Source: Vandiemenella viatica (Eukaryota; Arthropoda; Insecta; Orthoptera; Morabidae). From it: a stretch of 64,000 nucleotides of DNA. The position numbers and the translations under genes are program-made. Below the pieces are notes generated by a model. That model did no database searches. It was given only the letters and a program-made list of their open reading frames with translations, and was not told the DNA's origin. Positions 10,505-22,954 of the stretch are shown here, in pieces (positions within the stretch are counted from its first letter, which is position 1; each line of letters starts with the position of its first letter). The stretch is taken from NCBI GenBank assembly GCA_031002005.1, contig CM061921.1:123534597-123598596 (forward strand), read 5' to 3'.

Positions 10505-11094
10505 GTAAACCCTTAAATCATTTGCTTTAGCAACAATTGTCTTAAAAACACATGTGCCGTGTAACTAAACATTGCGTTTTCCAATGATCGACGCGTATAA
10601 ATAGACAGTGCCTTTCCTCGCACCTGGAGTGTTCTCTTTGAACTATATACCCACTAGTTTGTGTGACAGGTGATAATATAGTTGTGTACTGTGTAATATT
10701 TGACGGAAATGTATGGTCATCCCAGCATTTGTATAGATGGTTACATATATCCGACTAAAGGCTGTAAGAAAGACGGCCGAGGAACAAACTGGACCTGTTT
10801 AGCAGGGCGAGCAGATTTAAATTACAAATTATAACACTTCAGTAATGCAATATCTTTAATTCGTTTAAAATTGATGATTAAATTTATAGCATCAGGTATA
10901 ATCTTCTTAATTATAAGCTTTTTGATTTATGTATTGATAATTTTGGGATATTATTTCTGAATAATGAATTATCCTAAGAAACTGGATTAGGATAACTTAC
11001 ATTACTTATATTGAGTTTTTCACAACTTCAAACATTGTTTTTTTTTAATAAATTTTCTGAATGAGGTAAAAAAACAATGTTTCTGATGTCCCGT
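10505..11094. other. Probable intron sequence with an isolated TATA box
   Basis: TATAAATAG occurs at 10596-10604, about 90 bp past the splice donor. No coding sequence follows, so it is weak evidence for a promoter. The rest is AT-rich. Confidence 0.3.
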
Positions 11095-11262
11095 CGAGCC
11101 ACGCAGAGTTGGGTTCTCCCTGGTTTCCCGAAATCACTCTAGGCGAATGCCAGGATGCTTCCTTCAGAAAGACCATGACCGAATTCCTTCCCTTTCCTTG
11201 CCCAAAGTACTTTCCCGCCTCTTATCACCTCGATGTCAACGAAGCGTAAAGCCTTAAGAAAA
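11095..11262 (+). repeat. SINE family 1, 5'-truncated
   Basis: The body from gttgggttctccctggtttc through gaccgaattccttccctttc to the end tgtcaacgaagcgtaaagcc is present. The tRNA-like head is missing. Confidence 0.8.
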
Positions 11263-11734
11263 AAGATTAGTTTAGCAAACAGGAGAATAAGGCTAGAAAG
11301 GTAGTAAAGCTGTAACTTAAAAAGTACAATAGGATCCAATGAATTTCCCAGATACTTTCTACAATATCTATTAACCTGTGTTGGCGTTCATTTGAATAGT
11401 TAAAGTACCCCGATTTGTGAGAAATACATGAGAAAAAATTTCGTGTAGTCATTAAAAATGATGCTATGAAAACCAAAGCCAAACCTGGAAAACGGTATGA
11501 CAAGTCTGCGCATGCAACTTATAAACGTTAATATCTGATTCTTCATTTGAAAAATCGATGTTCTGAAACTTGATTGTAGTAGAGTGAAGCTTTGTGCATC
11601 TCAAATGACCGCTTATATAACATTTACCATGCTGTTGCAAAACTATCCTCAATACTTTCGTTGTAAAAAAAGTTCAGCGCAGATTGAACGGTCTGCGTCC
11701 CATCCAGATTTAAATTTACCGAATTCACTCCTTC

Positions 11735-11852
11735 GAACACCGGGACGGTCCTTTCCTGAAACTATGGCCGAATTCCTTCCCATTCCTTGCCCGTAATCCT
11801 CTCCAGATCCTAACGACCTCGAATCAACGAGGCGTGAAGCCCTATCTAAGAA
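11735..11852 (+). repeat. SINE family 1, 3' fragment
   Basis: Retains atggccgaattccttcccat and the end gaatcaacgaggcgtgaagc; the rest is degraded or absent. Confidence 0.7.
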
Positions 11853-14800
11853 GACTGCACTAAGGAAAGGGAAAATTGATACTTGTGCAGGAAATGTTAG
11901 GAACAACGTCTTTTGGGATCTTCGTGGCATCTTGTTCATAAACTTTTTGGAGAAGGATAATATATTATCACAGTATACCCTCGTATTATGAGTATACATT
12001 ATTATAGAATAAACTAAAGAGGCACGCACAGCGAAAATTCTTTTTATCTACCACAGCTTACCAGCTCTGACTTCTGCGAATTACCACAAAACTATTTTAG
12101 TTACACGCTGTGGAATTCTACACACATTTGGCTCACCCAGAATACTTATATTGAAAGTCCTGCTACCATAGCAATGAAACATACCTCGTCAACTATCTGA
12201 GATAAGAGATACGTTGTTTTAAAAAATATTTTCTAAATGTCTGAAAGTTTTCCTTTTCTCTCCACTTGTAACCGCACACGCTGCAGCATAGCAACTATCT
12301 GTCAGGATGTGGAACTCGGGTTTCTTAGACTTAGTCCCACAAGAAAAATTCCAAGTGGGTGAAATCAGGAAAGCGTAGTCCTCAGGCGATTAATTCAATC
12401 AAGGCCACAGGGAAATGTCTATTCACAACAATCCTTAACGGCACCAGAGCAATAAGCTAGGACACAACACCTAAGGGAGCAGGTACTCAAATGTTTCACA
12501 TGTTTTTCCCTCAGTTGACATTACAGCTTCTCGATGGAAACAACTGCTTCGTTGCCCTGCAACTGGTCCTCACAGTCGCACACGTGTTTCCCGAGCCCTC
12601 AGTACTTCTGAATCCACTCAAATAAAACAATAATCCTGGCGTGACATGGCCAGGCATTAAGAAAACCAACATACTATAACTAGGAGGTGAGAAGGCTAAA
12701 GATCAGAGCAAAGTAGCAAGGGACATTGACTCCCTGAACCTGCAATCAATAGAGGAAGCTGAAGACTTATTCTCTAGAACCTTCTATATCTGTGTTAGAA
12801 AACAGATGAGAAGGAAAGGGAACGATACAGACTATTTTGGATAATGGTGGGGAAAAAGTAAGAGAATATTAGGAAATGGCAAAGATATTTAGATATACTG
12901 TAAACCAATGGGCAGCTAAAAAAGAAGAATTACAAAATATAAAAATTAACGACTAAAGGTAGAAAATGCACACTCAAAAGAGGTGCATCGTTATTGAGTA
13001 TTCCATTGAATAACTGCTGTTTCGCAGATGAGATAATTAAAATGCGGTGGGGGACCTATGAACCACTACAGGGTGATGTGGAGAGGATATCTTAGTGGGT
13101 AGGTTAGCATGGAATAAAAATATATATATATATATTAACACCAAGAAGTTCCAGCTCATTACGTATACGTATAAAAAAGATAACGAATTTTTATATTTTT
13201 TGGATGGAGGAGTAAATGCTCGTTGAAAACCTTAAGTGTATGGTAACTATCCTGGAATAACATTTCATAGTACACTGAATTAGGCAGGAATCGCCGGGAG
13301 AGGGTGATGTGGGGATGTACAGGCTTCAAACATTCCAATCCGACAATTGCCTGTAGTAAGGGACTCATAAAATTGGTGCGAAATACGCATATGAGTTGGA
13401 GTATTAATAAAGGAGAACGGATAAATTTGTTTCATGAGAATTGCCGCAAACACAAGTAACTGATATCGTACGAGAATCATTGGAAGACACAAGGAGAGTG
13501 AAGAGATTGCTGGGAAACACCCTAGAGATCAGACGGAAGGGACTGGGGAGATTTTCACTTGTGTCTGGGAATCATGGATTGGAAGTAATCACCAGGGGTA
13601 CCAATTACTAGAAACACTACTTTTTTTTCAGAGCAAATTCAAGTAAGTGATGATATATCACACATAAAATTGAAGATTAAAAAGAAAAAAAAATCATGAA
13701 ATTGAAAGTAGGTATGTTAAGAAATCACCACCAATGCAATTAAAATAAATCCAGATTTGGAATATTACTTATGTTATCTCGAGCAGTGAAGCAGAAAATT
13801 AGTGATGAAAATATTTGAAATAGAATCAGGAAAAATTTAAAAAGAAAGGCATTAGTAGATAATTGCTGCAAAACGACACCAGTAAGTGAGTAACAAATGT
13901 TGATACGATGAAAGCAAAAGAGAGGAAATGAAATTACGGTGAACCAGCAAAGTAATAGCAGATTATTATTACAAAAACACTATTTTTAAAAAGAATAACT
14001 CACCTATAATCAAGCATTGGTCGCTAGTTCTGAATGCCTTCAAGGAGATTAAGATTCGGTGTATACCAGCGGAATCTAAAGTAGTCGATAACGTCCCCAA
14101 AGGGGGGGGGGTGTCAAAAGGGGGTCGATCAATACTAAAGAGGATCAATTGAACGGTCTAAAGAAAAATTGGAATATTCCAATAAAAATTCGGGCGGTAC
14201 TACGGTATCCGAGGCACTACATTTGACGAGTTAGTGGTTGATTCTTATATAACTCAACGAGACAAATCGAAAACGAAGAATAAATTGTTGTGATATCTCC
14301 CTTACTTTGTGAGATATTACATCTTGTATAAATGACAATGTACACTTCAGTACAACGCATTCTCTAAGAAATATGTATTGTTACCTGTTTAAATTTAAAG
14401 CAGATACATATTAGACATCATTCTCCCATTAATAAAATGCATTTCTTGTGTGTATTCCGTATACAGATCCACAATTGGTATAAAAAATATTCAGTAACAA
14501 ATAGCACTGAACGAAGCCATTTTCTGCCATAGACATTGATTTACAGTAAGATGCTAATAATGTAATCATTGCGCATGTCTGCCAACCTATTTGGAATCGA
14601 AGACTTTTTTTTTTCGGAGTAATTATTTCGACGTATCTTTATCATAATCAGCAAACAGAAAAAGTATGGTTGTCATATATATCTTTAAGAAGCTTCTTTA
14701 TAAATAGAAATGTATAGCGCCTTGAACTTGAAGTAACCATTTCAGTTATGAACCGTCGCCATAGCAACATACTTTACGATATAGTAAGTCGTTGATTTTA

Positions 14801-17141
14801 CTGGTGATACTAATTCTTCAACAATGTGCGAAAAACATCCTTTGATACATCCACTATTATACGGATATGATCAACTACTGACTGCGTTAGTTATAACTTG
14901 AGTTTTACCTTAGCCTGTGTTACGAATCTGACAGCTGTACTCTATTCACGTATTTGGCAACTGTACTAATGTTTCAAACATGTTATGAACGATGGTAGTT
15001 CGTTATACACAGAGTTAAAACAGTGCAAGAATCGCCTGTTCTATTTGGCAGATCTCTATTCGAAATTTAACGAACTACAGAAGGAGAAAACATTCCAATT
15101 GTTCAAGACGGAACATTCATAAACACCATTCAAGTGAAAATGGAGCTACATACACAAATCTTTACTGGCACGTAACAATTTTAAATATTTTTCAATCTTG
15201 CGAATACTAAAAAAAAATGAAAATATTTACGACCGTGATTGGGAGTTATATATATTAAACATCTTGATAAATTAAGATAAGACTTTAAAAAATGATTCGT
15301 AGACTTTGAGAATATGATTGTTCCCGAATGGTTTGCTTTTCATTTGATGTAAAAACATATAATAAAGGTAGTGAATGTGGCTTAGAAGATGAACTGGGTG
15401 AAATATGTGTAGCTCTCGAAGCTTAAGCGTTGTTTAAAAATAAAATAATTTTGGAGCAGTAACAATATTGCTACTAAAGCCACAAGCTCAGAGCAGCAGC
15501 CGAACCTTTCTTCCTTGTCTTCCCGACTTCACACGTGGTTGAAACAGGTTTCAGCCACGCGAAGGCACTTTTCAAGAAACAGATTGAATCCGAAAAACCG
15601 TGGTGACTTGCGAATAAAACTTACCAAATTTCAACCGAATATCAATAATCATGCTGTTGCTCTTCAGAAATATCCATCCCACTAGTATCAACTATTTTAA
15701 TAAAAAAAAAGTATGTTAACATATTTTTAAGTTATTCAATAGTAGTAGCAAAATGACAGTAAGAGGTTTTTTCACCCAATACAATTTATGATAAATTTTT
15801 ATAGATAATTGTGTATTTTACGTTTTATGACAAGTAGGTTTTAAGAATGTATGGATAAATTTAAATCTATCCATAATTCTGCTATTATTTTTGAAGATTA
15901 TAATAACAGTGGAGAATACTTTTTCTATTAACGTTACTGGGTAGATTTTATAAGATATGGGAACTATAAATTCTTTCGTTGAATTGTTATTCAGGTCTCC
16001 TTATTGCTTTATATTAGAAATGCCAAAAATGATTTCATATTTTTTATTAAGTAATTAATCTAGAGGTATATATACTACGAAGGGGTTGACGGGATAAAAA
16101 GTTTGGGGCCCCTTGGTGCAGAGGCAGCCAAAAAAGATTTTTGGTAACTTATAAATCGTTGCAACCCAAGACTGTAAGACACTTTTGAAATGGTTGGTGA
16201 AGAAGACAGCTTGGGGAGGGTTTCCAAATTGGACTTGCTTGCGTCCAAAGACATAATTTGTATTCAATATTAAACAGAAATAAAAAAACAATGGTTGTAA
16301 ATGCTGTGTAGATTCTTGTTGCTAATGCGAACTACCTTAAGATAGATGTATTGTTGACAGTTTTATTCTTTCTATAACAGAATCTATGACGAAGTTAACT
16401 AAAACGTAATCTTCGTATTATGCTAGTAAAATATACAATTTTAAATCATCAGAACCACTTTACAGTTTATAAATTTCATTTGTAAATTATTATCACAGTC
16501 ATTAATGTATGCCATATTATAAATTTCTCATTTAACTGTCCTGTAATCACAACGAATTTAACATGAATATTTCCCAACTGTATAAGACTAAATTACGAAT
16601 CTAATTCATTTTTCGCACGGTTAGGTGAAGTGAAGGGTGAAAGTCTCTTATGGAGAGCATGTTTAGTGTAATTAGTGCGACACCGCTGAACCTTGCCGAT
16701 AACGGCAGTTATTCCAAACTAATAAAGGCGTTAACGAGCTCCACGTTAGTGCGGTCATCGATTAATAGTCTCCATAGATGTGCCAAATTAAGTTCCACAC
16801 TATCCACTCCATAAAGAAGGTAGAAGCAGTAGTAAATTCAAGATTGATAAACAATACGCTTTAACATTTCCAGCCAATTTTGTAATTGTTTCGTTTTCCG
16901 ATGTGTTCTTCTTTTTCCATTATTTTTACTTATATCTGCACTATATTTGAGAAAAATGTGCTGTTTTAAAAGTACTGTTTTTATATTTCAGGCATAGCTT
17001 ATTTTTTCTGCGTTTCTTTTCCTCGTATTTGCATGTATACCAATCATAGTCCCTGTTCTCTGACTGCCACACTCTTTACATGCTTGCTTCTGTTTGTAAG
17101 GATCACTACGCTATCGGATTTAAAGAAATAAACAATGAATG
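11853..17141. other. Long AT-rich stretch without recognisable genes
   Basis: I found no protein motif or SINE here. Simple features are an (AT)n run near 13122-13136 and a 10-G run near 14102 inside a G-rich patch. The minus-strand frame at 16055-16291 (78 codons) has ordinary composition but no recognised domain. Intron or old degraded repeats are equally possible. Confidence 0.45.
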
Positions 17142-17151
17142 TAATTCATTT

Positions 17152-17378
17152 CTTTTTTTAACTGCTTAACGTCTCTTAAAAGGGAGGTCTTTAGAGACGG
17201 GAAAGTATGGGGGGCAAGGAATTCTGCCATGGCCTTTTGAAGGAAGCATCCCGGCATTTGCCTGGAGTGTTTTGGGAAACCATGGAAAAACCCAAATCTG
17301 GATACCCGGACGGGGATTCGAACCACCGTCTTCCCGAATACGAGGCCAGAACGCTAACCGTTACATCACCACTCTCGG
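17152..17378 (-). repeat. SINE family 1 with 10-bp target duplication
   Basis: Full-length minus-strand copy: family end, body, B box in cggggattcgaacc, and head ending ctctcgg. The direct repeat taattcattt lies at 17142-17151 and 17379-17388, which fixes its limits. Confidence 0.9.
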
Positions 17379-17598
17379 TAATTCATTTATTAATGCAGCA
17401 TTTATAAAAAAGTGTCTGGTAGTCGCCACTACATGGTTGGCGTATTTTTCGGACGACAGGTTTCTTGACAGCTAAAGTTTGTTGTCAAGATCATGTTTTC
17501 TATAGACGGCATCTGTGGCATCTGTACATTATTACATCTTAAGCTGTTGTTATTTTTTTTTCGATTCCAGTAATCAATATCACAACATTAATATTTAA

Positions 17599-18312
17599 GT
17601 ACTGACAAGGGGCATCTTTGACCTCGAACGCTCGGAACTGCACAAGCGATCTTAAACAAAACAGTGGTTTGTGTCATTTCCATGCAGAACTCCGCACTGA
17701 TTTTGTAAGACTACAAACCACATCATAACATCATAATGAAACTTCACTGTGTGATTTACAATCAATTTGCTGCACCAACGTATAAGACTATGTTGCAATT
17801 TGCTTGTCGAAAGCCAGGTTATGACATTGACATACCAACTTCATCATTTGAAAATTTAATTAGTGTAGCTTTTGATATTGGACTGCATGAATTCGAAAGT
17901 GATTTGAAATGTGATAACGTAACTTAGTGAGGTTTGCACATTGTTTTCTTTCACTTTGTTTTAACCACTTCATCGAAATCCTGCATCTGCACTTTGAGGA
18001 CTAATATAAGCACTATCAGGTGTGTGGTACTGCTGTATATGCGTGTTGTCCGCTATATTGAGTACTTAAAGCAGACAGTTTTTTGGCACTGTTGATTAAA
18101 AATGTAATGATACACTGACGTATATTTACCTCCCTATCTTATTGATATCTTATTACTTTGTTTCTCTCTATTAAAATGTTACTGCAGGTATAATGCAACG
18201 TTTTTGCATGGAAATGACACACCACTGATTGTTTATGATCGCTTGTTATTCTAAGCACGTTTTCATGCAGTTCCGAGCGTTCGAGGTCAAAGGTGTCCCT
18301 TGTCAGTGGTAA
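17599..18312. mobile_element. Terminal-inverted-repeat element with ctgacaaggg ends
   Basis: The left end reads ctgacaaggggcatctttga and then cctcgaacgctcggaactgc. The right end, reversed, reads ctgacaagggacacctttga followed by the same cctcgaacgctcggaactgc. Homology continues inward through caagcgatc, aaaca and the shared tgtcatttccatgca, giving roughly 90-bp inverted ends about 520 bp apart. Between them a plus-strand frame at 17736-17927 encodes a small peptide with KTMLQFACRKPGYD and SFENLISVAFD. I recall locust repeats with the same termini and a similar short peptide, but could not verify this. No DDE transposase is visible, so it is probably non-autonomous. The target duplication is unclear. 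Confidence 0.7.
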
Positions 18313-19039
18313 GAATTCTTCTGTTTATATTATCTATGTATTTTTTTTTATAAGCTAAAATATTTTCCGATCAGAAAAATAAGAAGGGAATTTTTGATAA
18401 AAAAACAACTATTCCAGTTTATTTTAGACTATAAAAATACTTCGTTTCACCGTGTGATTAATACCTGTTACTAAAAATTGTTATCTATTGTCTCGAAATT
18501 GCAAATAGAATTAAAGGTACGTGCGAGAGCAGAACCCATAAAGTTGGTTTAAAAAAAACCATACTCTCTGTCACAAAACTTTAAATGAGCGGTTTTCTCA
18601 CTCACATATTTGATACAACAGATTCTCAGATTGAAATTGTCATTCGTTATTTAGTTTTTAGTTCGAATGCACTGTTTGTGTCTTGTTGTCTATTTGGAAC
18701 ACAACAGAGATAGTTACCTACAGTCGGAGTATAGCATTTTAGACTTACATTCTCTACATTCCATGGCTTTATTCCGTATACAATCAAAATTTCCAGTAGC
18801 ATTGTCCTAAATTACGCTCTTTGAAAGTTTCTTCTTTATTGAAAGGTGTCGTACTACAAGGTGAGGGGGAGGAGGGGGGGGAACATGGATAACTATGCGC
18901 ATTAGAACTTCATGTATATCTAAACGGTAGTTATAAATTGCCTTTAGGAATAGTAACAATGCTAATATTAAAACACTTTACAAAAATTAGTACAAAATAA
19001 TGAAAATTTTATTAAAGAATATAAAGTATGTACTGCAAA
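18313..19039. other. No recognisable gene
   Basis: AT-rich DNA with a G-rich patch near 18860-18882. Nothing else was identified. Confidence 0.45.
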
Positions 19040-20800
19040 CATGAGATTCATGAATCTGATAATAAAATTAAGATAATATGGGACATTGTAAAAAATGAAA
19101 CAGGACAAAATAATCAGATCAGTAAAGAAATTTATATCAAATAAAATTCAGTAGAATCTACTTTTCTAAACACTGATATATTTAATAAACTTTTTTCATC
19201 CGTTGCTGATAAGTTGCCTATCAGTAGAGCAGTATGGATTCTGTCAATTCAGGCTTCCAAGAAAATTTTGACACTATATATGTTAAGTTTAGCTACTCCA
19301 GAAGAAATAAGAAAAGTTATCATGTATCGTAAGTGCAAATACTCGAATGGTTATGATGGGATTTCTAGCAGATTAATTAAACTGTGCTCCACAGAATTAA
19401 GTAATATACTAAGTTATCTGTTTAATAAAGCTTTCCTTAAGTTTTCTTTTACAGAAAGGCTTAAACCATTCTATAAAAAGGGAGAATAGTTAGTTATAAA
19501 GAATTACCGCCCTATTTCATTACCAACAGCCTTCTCCGAAGTTTTGAAAAAGCATTGTGCAACAGAGTTTACCAACAACTAAAAATAAAAATATCCTAAC
19601 TGAATCATAACTTGGTTTTCAAAAGGGTCATTCAACAGCACAAGATATATTTCCATTCATTGATAATATTTTAGAAGAAATGATAATGCCTATAGCAATT
19701 TTCTGTAATTTGTCTAAGGCATTCGAATGTGTTGATCATGAAATTCTGATACAAAAATTAAGGTATTATGGCATGAATGGTATTGTTAATAAATGGCTTT
19801 GTTCTTACCTTTGAACAGAAAACATAAAGGGTCACTGGAACATTTTAATTCCGTATCAGGTGGTGCACCGTTATCACATGTGGAATACTACAGGCTTCTA
19901 TATTGCAGCCAGTATTTTTTTAGAAATATATAAATGATCTACTCAGTGTTACATCTAAAACTCAAAATTTGTTCAATTTCCAGATGACACAAGCATAGGA
20001 ATTAAAAATACTCCAGATTTCCCTACCAAACTTAGTTTAAATTGTGTCTTTGAACTTATTAATGATTAGTTTACAGCTAATAGCTTGTCATTAAATTTTG
20101 ACAAAACTTAATATATGTAATTCCGTACATCGCACAGATTACCTGACATGGACATAAAATTTGCAGGCAGCCCAGTCCGTTCAAGAAGTAGAGTGTGTGA
20201 AATTTCTAGGTTTGCATATTGATCATAATTCAAATTCGAGGTCACATGTCTCTGGCTTACTGAAGTGATTGGGTGCAGCCACATTTGCAATTAGTACAAT
20301 TTAAGCAGTAGGTTTGTATCCGTATGAGGAGTTTATTTTGCTTTTTTCATTGCTTAACGTCATATTCAATAATAATCATGGGCAAAGAGACAAAGTATTC
20401 AGAGCTCAAAAGTGAGTGGTTAACAGTAAACTTCCTACAGAGAGCTTTTCAAGAAGTTAGTGGCCGAGCATATATACACCTTAATGTAATTTGTAGCCAC
20501 AAATTATCCTCTATTTGAAACAAATAGTAAAAGACACAATTATTGAACTAGAAGCAAAAATGATATTCACAAGGATTACAAGTTATTGTCATTTGTTCAA
20601 AAAGAGATCCGATATTCAGGGATACATATCTTCTATAAGCTCCCAACACATCTAAAGTGTGTAGCAGGTGATACGATGAAATTCAGGAAAAAAAGAATTT
20701 TTAATCGTCAACTCCTTTTAACTCCATACAAGAATTTATTTCTAACGTATCCACAAAATAATTGTCAGTAGTTTACTATAAATATAGTTGTTATAGTTAA
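19040..20800 (+). pseudogene. Jockey/CR1-like LINE reverse transcriptase relic (copy 1)
   Basis: Conserved RT blocks appear in order across several frames: KIKIIWDIVKNETG, SNGYDGISSRLIK, KNYRPISLP, FQKGHSTAQDIF, FCNLSKAFECVDHEIL, a degraded GGAPLSH (from GVPQGS) and a short NDLL segment. The degraded C-terminus runs to about 20770. Many stops and frameshifts are present and the FADD catalytic box is not intact. It resembles the copies at 32.4-34.2 kb and 37.1-39.9 kb, all in plus orientation. No endonuclease is visible, so it is 5'-truncated. Confidence 0.8.
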
Positions 20801-21489
20801 TATACACATTATGCTGCGACAGTACATCTTTTATTTACCTATTTTGTCATACTATAGTTTTATTTCTATATTTACACCTTTCCATATCCCACAGAACCAA
20901 CTTCTTATATTGGGATGCATGGTAAATGGATGTATTGTATTGTATCTAATTTTCAGGAATATGATACAGAGTACTACATGGTTCTGTACTGACAACTAAT
21001 CGGACACATGGGATATTAGAGATGTGATCTTACTGAGTACATACTGTAGTCATCTAGCGTAAAAGGTCCACTCAATACTGGCGACGCATTTATGCAAAGG
21101 AAGCTCATTTTTCGTATTTCCAATTCGTAGTTAGTATCATGCAATTCTCTGCATATATCGGCACTACCCATTAACGTATTATCTCATTTGTATGGATCGC
21201 TTGTGACATATATGACGTCAGAGTAAACTACTGTCCTTCTCTTACCAGACAGACTGACCACTGATGCGGTTAGATATACGTGTTTTACCAACGGAACGAT
21301 TAAAATTTTACATTAGCTGACAGGTTCAATTATTTTATCATCATGGCAACTTGAAAGCATTCTCTGTTCAGTTTATATACACAAACTTTCTAGTTAATAT
21401 ACTTTGTCTCATAATTGTTTTTTAACTGTAATTTAGATTTAGTGAGGCTATTTTATTCCTTTTTTTATAAATGTTTTCTCGGGAAACAA
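20801..21489. other. No recognisable gene
   Basis: May include the 3' UTR of the preceding LINE relic; otherwise featureless AT-rich DNA. Confidence 0.4.
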
Positions 21490-21990
21490 ACCGAGTAATG
21501 TTATTATTGGTGCACAATATTTAGGTGACATACCTGCGTCGCCATCTTCAGATGCAGTTGTAAGCCTTGAAGTCTGCCTTGTGTGCGTTGTTTGTAACCT
21601 GCCATGGCAACGACAGATGTTGTTACGTTGCCTAGCAGCATCTCAGACGTCATTAGACGCCCGCGGAACTCAAAAAGCAGAGCTTTGGTGACGAGCAGCC
21701 TCAATAACAGGAATCCATGCTATCACTTATCTGGAACCCGCAATCCCTGCTAACTAAATCAGACGCAAGGCGAATTTCAAACGCTTCTTTAATGACGCTA
21801 TTCCAGAAGCCTCTCGCATGTGTCAGCACCTTAGTTGCTTCGAAATCGAATCCATGTCCTTCTGCCAAACTATGTTCCGCCACCGCGGATTTGTCTTTTT
21901 GCCCCAGGCGAACATGTCGGGCGTGTTTCAAACAACGTTGTTTAACACACCGTATCGTCTTGCCTTGTAACTAACAGATATAATACTACA
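21490..21990 (-). pseudogene. Penelope-like element, GIY-YIG endonuclease domain fragment
   Basis: The minus strand encodes LQGKTIRCVKQRCLKHARHV, then KSAVAEHSLAEGHGFDFEAT, then IKEAFEIRLASDLVSRDCGF. This order of Arg, AEH, GH, KEA-EIRL and NRD-G motifs is that of the GIY-YIG endonuclease at the C-terminus of Penelope-like retroelements. The upstream reverse transcriptase is missing, so it is 5'-truncated. The frame is open for 77 codons (21701-21931), and a C-terminal extension continues in another frame to 21504. The GIY-YIG residues themselves lie in the lost or degraded N-terminal part. Confidence 0.75.
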
Positions 21991-22159
21991 ACATCTCATT
22001 AAGAGGTTTAACTTTTCTACAAGGGTGGTTTAAAAGGTCTAGGCGCACACTGAAGATACTATGTATTGGTTGTTAGCGCACAACTTGTTTGTCGTCATGG
22101 TGGTATCATTGTTGGCATCGAAGGTTCATTTAATATACCCTTACAGAATTACACGTATT

Positions 22160-22375
22160 TCTTTTTTTTATATAAATATGGCATTTGGCAACGACGTCAC
22201 ACATCCAGCACTATGTTATTGTGTAATTTGCAACTATTTATCGGTGTACTCAAAGTATACAAATCTCAGTATGGTATAGATGACTAAGACAATCACAACG
22301 TTTGGTTAAAACTACCCACGCCAGGACTCGAATCGGCGACCCCTGCAACGCGAGGCTAGTGCGCTGGGTGTCGAC
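22160..22375 (-). repeat. SINE family 2, full length but diverged
   Basis: Minus-strand copy: T-run, then tatggcatttggc, then ttaaaactacccacgccagg, then the B box in actcgaatcggcgacccctg and the A-box region gctagtgcgctggg. It matches the copies at 6645-6864 and 29196-29444. The target duplication is unclear because a family 1 SINE landed next to it. Confidence 0.8.
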
Positions 22376-22389
22376 AACTATATGTATTT

Positions 22390-22609
22390 TTTCTTTCTTT
22401 CTTTTACTTATGGATTTACGACTCGTCGACGTCTAGGTCATCAGAGCCGGGATGGGACTGGGGACAAGGAACGGGAAGGAATTTAACCATGGCATTTTGA
22501 TTTGGGGAAACCATGGAAAACCCAAATTTGGATGCCCGGACAGGTATTCGAACCCGCGTCCTCCCGAATGGGAGGCCAGAGCGTTAACCACTCACCCACC
22601 ACGCTCGGT
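22390..22609 (-). repeat. SINE family 1 with 14-bp target duplication
   Basis: Minus-strand full-length copy with the cacgctcgg head end. Flanking direct repeats aactatatgtattt (22376-22389) and aactacatgtattt (22610-22623) differ at one base. It inserted immediately beside the family 2 SINE. Confidence 0.88.
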
Positions 22610-22954
22610 AACTACATGTATTTGCATGGATAAGTTTTTATAGTATTTCTATTGGCCACCAGGAGCGCTGATGGCTCGTAAGTAATCACATTCCGTGATA
22701 TGTACGTGAAGAATATTTAGAGGTACTTAGATTTTTATCACTATCGGATGATAAGTAACATTTATAGTTAACTAGCATTGCCCGGAGTGCATTACAATAC
22801 TTCTTAAGTGGATACGCATATACAGAATAGACACACGTGTAGAAAATAAATGAAACAATGATTTTTATGCATTCAAATAAAAGTGAAAAAGATTATTCTG
22901 AGCTTTTGGGATATACAATATTTTTGGTGTAAAAGCTGACCTATAGTTTATATA

